Part shown: one piece after another, positions 8,036-16,496 of the stretch
Numbering within the stretch: position 1 is the stretch's first letter
How the letters are laid out: each line of letters starts with the position of its first letter
Assembly: GCA_965226245.1 (NCBI GenBank)
Contig: CBDDCL010000015.1
Span: forward strand, 6,634,001-6,698,000
Source: CBDCYS01 sp965226245
GTDB lineage: Bacteria; Acidobacteriota; Terriglobia; Bryobacterales; UBA6623
Reading direction: 5' to 3'
Length of the DNA: 64,000 nt
The notes under the pieces: model-generated
What the model saw: the letters and a program-made list of their open reading frames with translations, nothing else
Databases searched by the model: none
What the model was told of the DNA's origin: nothing
Made by a program: the position numbers and the translations under genes

Positions 8036-9010
8036 TTGATTCTAATACTTGTTCTTTTCTTGTTGACCATGACACTGACCGCCGGAACGTACTTGTTGGT
8101 CAACCGTTCTCTTCTCAACAGGGAAACCGCTAAGGTTCGTGACCGGCTGACGGATCCGGCGCCGCGGGCGGCCTCGGCCGGGACCTCAACCTCAGCATCT
8201 CTATTCTTGCCGGATTCGGACGCGAAAGATCACCTCCTGAGCCGCCTGCTTCAAAAGTTCAACCTGGACCAGGGCATGCAGGAACTCATCGAACAGGCCG
8301 GCCTTGGCTGGGCTCCGGGTCAAGTTTGCATGGCAAGTCTGTTGCTGGCCCTGGCCGCGTTTAACGTCATCTGGTACCTGACGCCCTTGGGTCATCTGTT
8401 CTCGGCGGGAGGCGCGGCTGTGGCTGGAGCGCTGCCAATTCTCTACATTCGGCGGACCCGGAAGAGGCGCATTGAAGCCTTTGAAGCCCAGTTTCCGGAC
8501 TCTCTGCAGTTCATCGCCCGCGCCATGCGAGCCGGCCATGCTTTTTCGGTGGCGCTCGAAATGGTGCATCAAGAATTCGCTGACCCGCTGGGCAGTGAGT
8601 TCCGCCGCACGTTCGAGGAACAGAACCTGGGCCTTCCTATCGATACGGCACTCCAAAAGCTGAGCGAGCGCTTACCGCTGATGGACGTGCAGTTCTTCGT
8701 AGCCGCCGTTTTGCTCCAGAAACGGACCGGCGGAAACCTGGCGGAGATTCTCGACAAACTGGCGAGCCTGATTCGGGAACGCTTTAAGCTGCGCGGCCAA
8801 ATCCGCACCATCAGCGCCCATGGGAGGTTATCCAGCTTGGTGCTAACCGCCATCCCCGTGGCCGTAGCCGTGATGATGTACATGGTGCATCCCGAGCACA
8901 TGAAATTCTTCGTCGATCACGACATGGGGCAGTGGATGGCTGGGTTGGCGCTGGGACTTCAAGTCATGGGCTATTTCATCATGCGCCAGATCGTCAAGAT
9001 CGAAGTTTGA
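8036..9010 (+). CDS. Tad inner-membrane protein TadB
   Basis: This 324-residue protein has an N-terminal membrane helix (ILVLFLLTMTLTAGTYLL) and a pair of helices around residues 95-140. A cytoplasmic T2SSF-type domain (about 145-280; QFPDSLQFIARAMRAGHAF and LLQKRTGGNLAEILDKLA) and C-terminal helices complete it. TadB and TadC form the platform beneath the pilus. The likely start is TTG at 8036 with AAGGAG 7 nt upstream. It lies 91 bp after cpaF and 23 bp before tadC. Confidence 0.93.
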   Translation: MILILVLFLLTMTLTAGTYLLVNRSLLNRETAKVRDRLTDPAPRAASAGTSTSASLFLPDSDAKDHLLSRLLQKFNLDQGMQELIEQAGLGWAPGQVCMASLLLALAAFNVIWYLTPLGHLFSAGGAAVAGALPILYIRRTRKRRIEAFEAQFPDSLQFIARAMRAGHAFSVALEMVHQEFADPLGSEFRRTFEEQNLGLPIDTALQKLSERLPLMDVQFFVAAVLLQKRTGGNLAEILDKLASLIRERFKLRGQIRTISAHGRLSSLVLTAIPVAVAVMMYMVHPEHMKFFVDHDMGQWMAGLALGLQVMGYFIMRQIVKIEV

Positions 9011-9033
9011 GGAATTCTTACTGAGGCGAAAAT

Positions 9034-9945
9034 ATGGTTCTGTTGATGTCAGTGTTTCTATTCATTGCCGTCATGTCGCTGCTGTATTTTTTCGGGGTAA
9101 AGCTCTGGGTCAACCCCAAAACCATGCTCGAACGCGTTACGGCCGACGGCCTCGCTCAGCCCGCTGCTCATGCGAGCTTGGCGTTTCATGACCTGCTGGC
9201 CAAGGTCGGCAACCTGGTTCCAGCATCGCCTGTCGATCTATCAAGCGCCCAGAAGCGGCTCTACAACGCGGGTTATCGTTCTGCCGCGGCTCTCAAGGTT
9301 TTCTATGGCATCAAGGCCGTCGCGACGCTTCTGCTGCCGCTGCTGGCGTGGGTAGCGTTGGCGTCGGCCGGAGTTGGCGGCGAGAACCTCTTCGGACTCA
9401 TTGCTCTGGCGGGGGGGCTTGGATTTCTCGGCCCCAACGAGTTCGTGAACCACATGGTCAAGCGCCGCAAGCACCGCATCGGCCGCGCCTTGCCGAATGC
9501 ACTGGATCTGATGGTCGTGTGCGTGGAATCGGGACTTGGCCTCGACCAGGCGATTCTGCAGGTCAGCCGCGAGCTTCAAAACAGTTATCCGGAGATCAGC
9601 AGCGAGTTTGCCATCACCAACCTCGAAATGCGGCACGGCAAACAGCGCTCCGAGGCACTGCGAAATCTTGGCGAGAGAACCGGCGTGGACGACATGAAAA
9701 AGCTCATGTCCACTCTGATTCAGGCTGACCGTTTCGGCACCAGCATCGGCCAGACCCTGCGAACACATTCCGAGTTCATGCGCACCACCGCGCGCCAGAG
9801 AGCGGAGGAAAAGGCCGCCAAAATGGGGATTAAACTCGTATTTCCGATCTTCTTCTGTATCCTGCCTGCCCTGTTTGTTGTCACCGTGGGTCCGGTGATT
9901 GTCAAGATCATGTTCGAACTGCTCCCCATGATGAGCGGAGGGTAG
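9034..9945 (+). CDS. Tad inner-membrane protein TadC
   Basis: This 303-residue partner of TadB has an N-terminal helix (LLMSVFLFIAVMSLLYFFG) and a mid-protein helix pair (about 95-135). The T2SSF domain contains ALPNALDLMVVCVESGLGL and DRFGTSIGQTLRTHSEFMR. A C-terminal helix (IFFCILPALFVVTVGPVIV) ends the protein. It is the last recognisable Tad gene here. Genes usually found beyond it (tadD, tadE/F/G, prepilin peptidase) are missing. Confidence 0.93.
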   Translation: MVLLMSVFLFIAVMSLLYFFGVKLWVNPKTMLERVTADGLAQPAAHASLAFHDLLAKVGNLVPASPVDLSSAQKRLYNAGYRSAAALKVFYGIKAVATLLLPLLAWVALASAGVGGENLFGLIALAGGLGFLGPNEFVNHMVKRRKHRIGRALPNALDLMVVCVESGLGLDQAILQVSRELQNSYPEISSEFAITNLEMRHGKQRSEALRNLGERTGVDDMKKLMSTLIQADRFGTSIGQTLRTHSEFMRTTARQRAEEKAAKMGIKLVFPIFFCILPALFVVTVGPVIVKIMFELLPMMSGG

Positions 9946-9947
9946 TG

Positions 9948-10016
9948 ATGAGCAGAAGGGGAATAACGAACCTGGAGTCCCGATTCCGTCTCAAGCGGGA
10001 CAAGCGAAATTCATAA
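9948..10016 (+). CDS. Putative micro-ORF downstream of tadC (22 aa)
   Basis: It starts 2 nt after the tadC stop, with GGAGGG just upstream. The predicted peptide is highly basic (begins MSRRGITNLESRF and ends in KRDKRNS) with no membrane segment. No family is known to me. Its ribosome-binding site and position suggest it could be translated, but the short length leaves this uncertain. Confidence 0.3.
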   Translation: MSRRGITNLESRFRLKRDKRNS

Positions 10017-10034
10017 GAAGAGGAGGTTCATCAC

Positions 10035-10118
10035 ATGGTTCGAATCATTTGCGCCGTCATCACCGTCATCTTGCTTGGTTTGATCGTTTTGCGCAGAAGA
10101 ACGAAGCAGTCCTTTTAG
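10035..10118 (+). CDS. Putative 27-aa single-pass membrane microprotein
   Basis: The ATG has a near-ideal ribosome-binding site (AGGAGG, 8 nt spacing). The peptide is a single hydrophobic helix, ICAVITVILLGLIVL, followed by a basic tail RRRTKQSF, the expected N-out/C-in topology of a small membrane protein. It is the last small ORF of the Tad locus. It could be a minor pilin-like subunit, a regulator of the machine or fortuitous. It has no prepilin leader glycine with Glu at +5. Confidence 0.45.
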   Translation: MVRIICAVITVILLGLIVLRRRTKQSF

Positions 10119-10191
10119 TTTTAATCGCCAGGTCTAAACCGGGATTTCCATCTTGACATCAGTAGTATACATTCACTGGTCCCGACAAGCT

Positions 10192-11088
10192 TTATACGCG
10201 AGTCAAGAAGGAGGAAGAGAAGCAGGCGCCGGCCCGTGCAGCCGCCGGAGAGACGCCTGGCCGGGGGAGTGGCTTTGAATCCAAATCCGAAAACCGTCGA
10301 ACACACAACCACTCGACTTCTATCTTTTCCTGAATCTCTTTGTTGCCCCGGAATCCGCAATCAAAGCGAGCAGCGACAAAAAGACAAACCGATCCGCCCG
10401 GGACCGAAATCCTGAGAGAGCGGGTCGCGTTCATTCCGATGGGCTGGAAGATACGGCAGTCAAAGAAATCCCAGACCGACTCTCCGCTCACCTCCTCGAT
10501 GAGCATTCCCAATAGCCGATATCCCACGTTCGAGTACGCCCAGCGCTCGCCGGGGGCAGAATCGAGCGGTCCGAATGCTGTCCTGAGTACCTCGAATTGG
10601 ACATGTTCATGCCGATCGAACTCGAAGACGCCCCCCTCCCAGACCTCCTCCTTGATGCCAGACGTGTGGGTTAATAGGTGACGCACCGTGATCTCGGACC
10701 AGGAATCGGGCAGGTTTGGGACGTACCGGTTGATCGGAGAATCCAAGCTGACATCGCCGTCCTGCACGAGCATCATCACTGCAGTGGCGGCGAACTGCTT
10801 TGAAATTGATCCGAGCCCATACAACGACTGGGCCGTAGCCGGTGCGCGGGGTTCGAGGCTCGCAAAGCCGTAGCCCTTCGGCAAAAGGATCTCACCTCCC
10901 CTGAGCACCGCGATGGACATGCCGGGCACGCCCTGTTCGGCCAGTACTCGCTCGATGTACTGATCCAAGTCGTGTTCTTGGACCATGATGTGGCGCGCAA
11001 TGAACAGGCCCAACGCAACGGAGGCGACGATCCATTTACGCCGTCTTCGCTGCCCGGCATCACCATATGTCCGCTCCCTTGTTTCCAT
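10192..11088 (-). pseudogene. Serine hydrolase (beta-lactamase/class C-like), C-terminally truncated
   Basis: An N-terminal membrane anchor (KWIVASVALGLFIARHI) is followed by a beta-lactamase-like domain. The catalytic SxxK is in GLGSISKQF (about residues 94-97) and the YxN motif in WAYSNVGYRLLG. Family likeness stops near PIGMNATRS, about residue 232. The remaining ~65 residues are unrelated and lack the C-terminal HxG motif. The true coding remnant is therefore about 10393-11088. Family members cleave or edit peptides or esters. A similar C-terminal half lies on the other strand at 55.9-57.1 kb. Confidence 0.8.
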
Positions 11089-11266
11089 GCGGGGGAGTAT
11101 GGCACCTGCCTAACTCTTGTTTAGGCTGACCTGGATAAAACCCGTCCTGGTCGGCGTAAGACGAAGTTGCTGACGCCAACCCGGGTGGCAACCGTTTTGT
11201 TTGTAACCTCGCCGTTTTATGCCGACCGGCTGCCCGGATAATCCCACCGCTCTCGCTGGACACGGC

Positions 11267-11392
11267 TTCGCGCAGACTGTCGAGGGGGCTACGGACTCCT
11301 TGACCGCCGCGGTTCAGCACCTCGGTGTCGACCATGGTGGTCTTGATCTTCTTGTGCCCCAGCAACTCCTGCACTGTCCTGGCGTCGTAACG
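11267..11392 (-). pseudogene. Tyrosine recombinase C-terminal remnant
   Basis: About 42 codons match the end of an integron-integrase/XerC-like recombinase: DARTVQELLGHKKIKTTM, then VLNRGGQGVRSPLD. The nucleophilic tyrosine, normally two residues after TTM, is replaced by aspartate (TTMVDTEVL), so it cannot be active. No upstream catalytic domain is present. It lies in decayed sequence between the truncated hydrolase and the SEC-C gene. Confidence 0.7.
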
Positions 11393-11537
11393 GTCCAAAC
11401 CATGTGCGCTGCCGGTGTTGGTCGGGTGATTAAAAACGGAGCTCTTGGGGTTCCTGGATGGGAACCACCTTGGAAGCGAGGTTGAGAATCGATTCGTCTG
11501 CCCCATCTCTTGATTACACACGAGGACCCCAACTCAC

Positions 11538-12362
11538 TCAGCGCGCGCCGCAGCACTTCTTGTACTTCCTGCCGCTTCCACACGGACATGGCTCATTGCG
11601 GCCCGGCGCCCGCGGAGCGCGCCGCGGCTGGCACGAAGAGCGTTGCGGCTGTGGCGCTTCCAAGTCATCGTATCTGACGTGCCGCGCAGCTCCGCATTCC
11701 AGGCATGCCCGAACTACACGCAACGCTGTCTTGTGAGGATCAGTCACCACCCCATCCACCAGGAGTTGTTCTTCGCTGAGCCTCCGCAACGCAGTCTCCT
11801 TCGCCTTCGCGTCCATCGGAAGAGCCGCGCCGCCAGTCATCCAATATGCTTCTAGTGGAATTGTTCGGGTGGCAAAGTGCATGCGGTCGTCGAGCCCACT
11901 TTCGCTGAGTCCAACATCCATGATGAAGAGCTGCTCTCCGGACAGCGCATCGCGAACTGAGACTCCCGCGCCCGGCAACACTGCCTGTGGCCGCACGATC
12001 CGATACTGAGCCTTCAGATAGGCTTGCAACAGGAAGTCTTCATCGGTTCCGGCTTCCCGGATCTGGGCTTCCGCATAGCGTTGGACCAGACTCCGGCCAC
12101 CATCGATCCAGTCGTGCAGACAGCAGTCCATGAGTACGCTCATCACATCTTCGCCGTCAAACCAGAGCTGCCCATCGCGCTCGACACCGATCGCTTTTGC
12201 GGTTTCAAGCATAGCCTCTCGGGGAACCGTTTTGAGGATTCGGTGATTGAGCTCTCTACTGAGCGTGCGTAAGCGCCGGTAACGCTCAATCTCGGACGGT
12301 GTGAAGGAGGATGTGGAGTTCATGAGTCTTCTTCGGTAATCAACGAGAGCCGTTCCGGACAC
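11538..12362 (-). CDS. SEC-C motif protein of unknown function
   Basis: This 274-residue protein ends in a SEC-C zinc-binding motif (GRNEPCPCGSGRKYKKCCG, about residues 253-271). A second Cys pair lies in CLECGAARHV just before it, typical of metal-binding adaptor or translation-linked proteins. The N-terminal ~180 residues are soluble, mixed alpha/beta and unrecognised. The start is GTG at 12362 or ATG at 12323. It is 78 bp downstream of, and co-directional with, the helical-repeat gene, so the two probably form an operon. Both are intact although flanked by decayed DNA. Confidence 0.8.
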   Translation of the reverse strand: MSGTALVDYRRRLMNSTSSFTPSEIERYRRLRTLSRELNHRILKTVPREAMLETAKAIGVERDGQLWFDGEDVMSVLMDCCLHDWIDGGRSLVQRYAEAQIREAGTDEDFLLQAYLKAQYRIVRPQAVLPGAGVSVRDALSGEQLFIMDVGLSESGLDDRMHFATRTIPLEAYWMTGGAALPMDAKAKETALRRLSEEQLLVDGVVTDPHKTALRVVRACLECGAARHVRYDDLEAPQPQRSSCQPRRAPRAPGRNEPCPCGSGRKYKKCCGAR

Positions 12363-12440
12363 GCCTCAGGTCGCGAGGATCGATCCCATTTTGGCGTATG
12401 CGGTACATCTCATCAGACATTTCGTCGTTCGCTCTTCCTG

Positions 12441-13697
12441 CTACTTCAGTGCAGACTGAGGTGGAAGCTTGTCGGTCCGCTTCTCAAGATAAGGGCCAAG
12501 CGACTCTCGCACGAATTCGGCCGGGGTACGGTCGTGGGCCAAGATTTCCAGGAGCTCCTGCTGCAACCGATCGCCGGTGCCCAACCGCTCGGCGGCCTGG
12601 CTCGCGAAACGATAAGCGTCCAAGACTTCCTGCGAACTGACTTCATACCCCCATCCCTGGCACAGCCCCCTCAGGGAGGCCAAGCTGACCTCCAGCGCGA
12701 AGCGGGGGTTATCCTTCGCCGAATCCCGCGCGGCCCGGTTCAACGTGCGAGGGTCACAGGGTCCGTGATTCGCCAGCCTCACCGCTAAGTCCAGCAGGCC
12801 TAGGCGCCGGGCCGTCGCGAACCACCGGCCCTCTTGACCCGGCGTGGACGCAACCAAGTCGATGAGAATCTCGCTCTTGTCCTTCCTCGCGTACTTCCTA
12901 GCAATGTTGCGGAAAGTCGCCACTCCCGTGAGTCCCTGGTTGGCGCTTATCGCATACTGCCGGTAGGCCGCCTCGGCTTCGCCGCAGGCGATCAGCAACT
13001 CCTCGCAGTCGCGGTCGATGGCCGCTTGGTTGTCGTTCAATCCCCCCGAGGCTCGGGCATAATCGAGGGCCTCCTCGTTGCGGCCCACGGCCGCAAGGGC
13101 CCGAAATCCGAAGCGACGATAATGCCAGAACGGGTGGGGCGCAGCATTCAGCAGGTCGAGCAACTCCTCGTAGCGCCCGGCTTCGAGCAGGCTCGAAAGA
13201 CAGGCGGTGCTCCCACGAAAGTAGGCGCCGGGAGCGGGATCGTTCCAGCAGGCTCGAACCACGCCCAGCAGCTCATCAGCCCAACGCGATGCGGTCTCGG
13301 TGTCCCCGCAGATCTCGCCCCAACGGTCTGCCAACCCCTCTAAGTAACCCACGCCATCCTCCTGAATCGCTTGCCATAGCCGGTCAAGCCAGCCGGTGCG
13401 GGTTTTGGGATCCGCATCAGTCTCAGCGAGGATGGGAATCACGGCCTCCACAGCCTTGGCGACCGCATTACCTAGAGCTCCCGAGGAAGAATCGACATGT
13501 TGCAGGGCGGGCCACATCCGCTCCAGCAAGCGGACCACACCCTCCCCTGCGCACACCGGGTCGCGGCGAGCCGCTTGTCTGATCTCTGCCACCGCCTCTT
13601 TGATTCGCTGGCATGCAAGTGGGGAGCCACGCCATCCGAACCTTTGGCTTCGGAAACGCCTGGTGAAAACCCATTTCGACGAACGGCGCGTGGTCAT
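12441..13697 (-). CDS. Helical-repeat protein, DUF6880-like
   Basis: This 418-residue soluble protein is built almost wholly of amphipathic helix pairs. Examples are GVVRLLERMWPALQHVDSSS, AEAVIPILAE-type repeats, WADELLGVVRACWND and EELLDLLNAAPHPFWHYRR. The HVDSSSGALG segment and overall pattern recall the DUF6880 helical-repeat family, which often accompanies SWIM or SEC-C proteins; this match is from memory. There is no signal peptide, membrane helix or enzymatic motif. A protein-binding scaffold role is inferred. It is the first gene of a probable two-gene unit with the SEC-C protein. Confidence 0.65.
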   Translation of the reverse strand: MTTRRSSKWVFTRRFRSQRFGWRGSPLACQRIKEAVAEIRQAARRDPVCAGEGVVRLLERMWPALQHVDSSSGALGNAVAKAVEAVIPILAETDADPKTRTGWLDRLWQAIQEDGVGYLEGLADRWGEICGDTETASRWADELLGVVRACWNDPAPGAYFRGSTACLSSLLEAGRYEELLDLLNAAPHPFWHYRRFGFRALAAVGRNEEALDYARASGGLNDNQAAIDRDCEELLIACGEAEAAYRQYAISANQGLTGVATFRNIARKYARKDKSEILIDLVASTPGQEGRWFATARRLGLLDLAVRLANHGPCDPRTLNRAARDSAKDNPRFALEVSLASLRGLCQGWGYEVSSQEVLDAYRFASQAAERLGTGDRLQQELLEILAHDRTPAEFVRESLGPYLEKRTDKLPPQSALK

Positions 13698-14107
13698 GCG
13701 CTTCGGATCGGGCTCGCGCTCTCGACGCCCGCAACGCTGTTACTAGCCCGTCAAGACACTAGCCGATCAGGTTAACAGGTCCGATACCATAGACGACGGC
13801 CTTCTCGAGCTGACGGTGCAGGTAGGCAACCCGGCAATTCGCATTCCGCGCCATACGGCTCGAGACACAGCTATTCTGCCGTCTCAAAAACATGCGGCCG
13901 GTTTGAGAGGCCCTATTCGGATTCGTTGCGCGGGTCCTACGTTACACGAGGGTCAGGGGCACTTCCGCGCGGTTAGGGCGGTATACGTCCTTCTGGTGAC
14001 GTTTGGCTCTACACTAGCCCGAAGTTCGAAAGGCGGCAAGGCGGAAGTAACTTGTTTGCTGGGAGTTAGCTTAGGCGGGCGTGTCGGTTACTGACTACAT
14101 CCCGGTT
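13698..14107. other. Gene-free stretch between helical-repeat gene and IS relics
   Basis: I see no coding sequence, RNA gene or clear repeat in these ~410 bp. One plus-strand frame is open over 90 codons but has no ribosome-binding site and no family likeness. Confidence 0.4.
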
Positions 14108-14555
14108 TCAGAGCATGACCTTGAGCAATTCCAGCGCCCGCGCCTGCGACGGCGTCGGCCGCGTTGTCATCTCAAATGACGGAATCATTTGGTCGGTTGG
14201 TTCCATGCGGTTTTTCGTGATCGTCGCCAAGTCCTTCAGCCAGTCTTGAAAACTTTGCACGGGCAGTCCCTCCGGGGTCCGCTTGCGCCGCGCCTTGGCC
14301 CGCGCCGCCGCCGAGCGCTCGGCCGGCGCGACCGGAGAGGAGGTCTCCTCCCCGCGCTGCTCGTCGTCAAACAGCAGCGGCGCCAGCGCCTGCCGCATGT
14401 GCCATTCCACGTGATAGGCCAGCAAGCATAGCAGCACATGCGCCCGCACCCGGTCGGGCTTTCCCGCGACGAGCGCCGCGGCAACCCCCAGATCGTGATC
14501 GGGCTGGTGTCGAACGAGCACGGTTGTCCGCTCGCCGTGGAGGTGTTTGAGGGCG

Positions 14556-14650
14556 TGTCATCAGCCGTCGCTTGCAGCCGTGCGCATAGTCCTTCCAGCG
14601 GAACGTTACTTTGCCGTCGGTGAAGCCAACCAGCCGGTGGTTGGAGATGG
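14556..14650 (-). pseudogene. IS91-type transposase fragment
   Basis: About 30 codons encode ISNHRLVGFTDGKVTFRWKD followed by a basic stretch, a characteristic segment of IS91/Y2 transposases just before their zinc-binding C-terminus. Nothing else of the protein is present. It is wedged between two IS1634 fragments, so recombination among unrelated elements has shaped this spot. Confidence 0.7.
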
Positions 14651-14656
14651 GCCGCC

Positions 14657-15301
14657 CGGCGGCGTGCGGTCGCGGATCCCCAGTGCCTGCAGCACTTGTT
14701 GGGCGCGCCGCGTCCCCCGCGTCACCAGCCGCTTGGCGCCGCCGTCGGGCAACTCCAGATCCAGCAGCTGCACCGTCGCCAGCGCCCCCTCGGCGGACAA
14801 GTCCATGCCCGCTTGTTGCAGTTTCCGCTGGACCGCGTGCTTCAGCAGCAGCGCCAGCGCCGCCACGAAGATGTGCGCCTCCACGCGCCACGGCGTCTGA
14901 TGATAGATCGGCCGCATCTCAATCACATCTTTGAGATCGCGCAAAGCCCGCTCGACTGCCATCAACTCCTGGTAGCGGCTGACCGCCTCCACGGGCGTCA
15001 GGTTTTGCTCCTCGCTCTGGATCCAATACTTGCCCTGCAGCGCTTGCTCGCGCGGCAGCTTCTGCGGATCTTCGAAATAGCGGAAGCGCCCCGCTTCGTA
15101 TGCCCACCCAAAGTAGCGCTGCCCGTGATGACGGCTGAGGATGCGGGCCGCCGCGGCGCCAACCTTCTCGGGCGCCTTGAGCCGGCCCGCGGCCAGCCGC
15201 TTCACCAGCCCTTCCAGCTGCTCGCCCAGCGCCTCCATGGTCCGCTCCCGCTGTGCCCGCTCGTATTGCTCGCGTTCCTCGCTGTGGACCACAAACACCA
15301 C
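14657..15301 (-). pseudogene. IS1634-type transposase, C-terminal block
   Basis: About 215 codons include REQYERAQRERTMEALGEQL, PIYHQTPWRVEAHIFVAALA and the terminal LQALGIRDRTPPGG. The HQT..RV..HIF segment is typical of the last catalytic region of IS1634/IS1549 transposases. The protein is nearly identical to the copy at 37.1-37.8 kb on the opposite strand, apart from a small GAL triplication in that copy. The N-terminal DNA-binding part and most of the catalytic core are missing. Confidence 0.85.
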
Positions 15302-15542
15302 TCGCCGATTTGGATGTACTCGTCGAGTTTGCCCGAGGGGCGGCGGACGGAGGTGAGGCGGGGGAACACGGGTTATGGAGTGACAACACGATTATAGCGA
15401 AACTACAAGAATAAATCAAGCGAACTATGAAATTAAGTCGAAGTAGCGGTGACAACACAAAATGAGGAATTCCCACCCCCGCCCTAATGAATTCAGTAAC
15501 TTAGCTCCCCACTGCCTCCGAAATGTGGCAAACATGGGCTAG

Positions 15543-16455
15543 TAGCCTTCGCCGTGAACGCCGCCAGCGGCGACGAACTCTGGCGTCATGACCCCGACCT
15601 CGGCGGCCGAAATCAGCGCAGTCTCATGTGGTGGAAAAACGGCGACCAATCGCGCCTGTTCTTCACTGCCGGGCAGTACCTGATCGCCCTCAATCCGGGC
15701 ACGGGTGAACCGATCGCGACGTTCGGCGAAAACGGCATCGTCGACCTCGAGCCCGCCGTTAAAGACGGTTTCTACGCCGTCTCCACCCCAGGCGCCATCT
15801 TCGAAGACCTCCTCATCCTAGGTTCGTTCGTCTTCGAGAGCGAAGGCTCATCGCTGGCGGCGCCAACAACTGGACTGGCATGGCCCTCGACAAAGAGCGC
15901 GAGATGGTCTTCGTCCCGACAGGCTCATCCGCCCCCGACTTCTACGGAGCCGGCCGCCTAGGCAACAACCTCTACGCCAACTGCCTACTCGCCCTCGAAG
16001 CCCGCCCCGGAAAACTCCGCTGGCAGTACCAATTCGTCCACCACGACCTCTGGGACAAAGACCTGCCCTCGCCGCCCACCCTAGTCCAACTCGAATGCGA
16101 CGGCCAGTTGATCGCCGCCGTCGCCCAAACCACCAAGACCGGCCAGCTCTTCCTGTTCAACCGTGACACCGGCGAGTCGCTTTACGAAATCGTCGAAGAC
16201 GACACCCTACCGAGCGTTTTGCCCGGCGAGCAACCCGCCCCGAAACAGCCGCGCTCGCTCGACATGCGCCCCTGGGTTCCGCCGACCCTTGACGGCGCAA
16301 TGATCTACCCCGCCTACGACGGTGGAGCGGAATGGGGCGGCTCGGCGTTCGACCCGGCGACCAACCGCCTAACTCTCAACGCCCAAGAGATCGCCGGCGT
16401 CGTTCAGCTCTACGAGATTCCGAAAGGCTTCAGCAACAGCGAACGCGTCAATTGA
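15543..16455 (+). pseudogene. PQQ dehydrogenase, C-terminal half (broken)
   Basis: Reading starts at AFAVNAASGDELWRHDPDLG immediately after the IS end, with no start codon. It runs through TAGQYLIALNPGTG to ESEGSS at about 15850. There, a deletion with frameshift jumps to GGANNWTGMALDKEREMVFV, and the second frame continues to 16455 (HDLWDKDLPSPP; DGGAEWGGSAFDP). These are blades of a quinoprotein glucose-dehydrogenase-type propeller. The matching N-terminal half lies at 37858-38109 on the minus strand, next to the other IS copy. Confidence 0.85.
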
Positions 16456-16496
16456 CAGCCCCCGCGGTTCGCCAGTAAGCTAAATTAATCTGGGTC

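Larger units (their letters stand above)
14108..15542 (-). mobile_element. Degenerate IS1634-type element, copy 1 (mosaic)
   Basis: A composite of transposase pieces. A C-terminal block on the minus strand lies at 14108-14455 (HVLLCLLAYHVEWHMRQALA and LFDDEQRG). A catalytic-core piece on the opposite strand lies at 14471-14554 (PQIVIGLVSNEHGCPLAVEV). An IS91 fragment lies at 14556-14650, a second C-terminal block at 14657-15301, and the N-terminus at about 15303-15369 (RLTSVRRPSGKLDEYIQIGE). The central catalytic domain is deleted. The right end at 15526-15542, TGGCAAACATGGGCTAG, matches the end of copy 2 at 37841-37857 and abuts half of a PQQ dehydrogenase. Confidence 0.8.
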
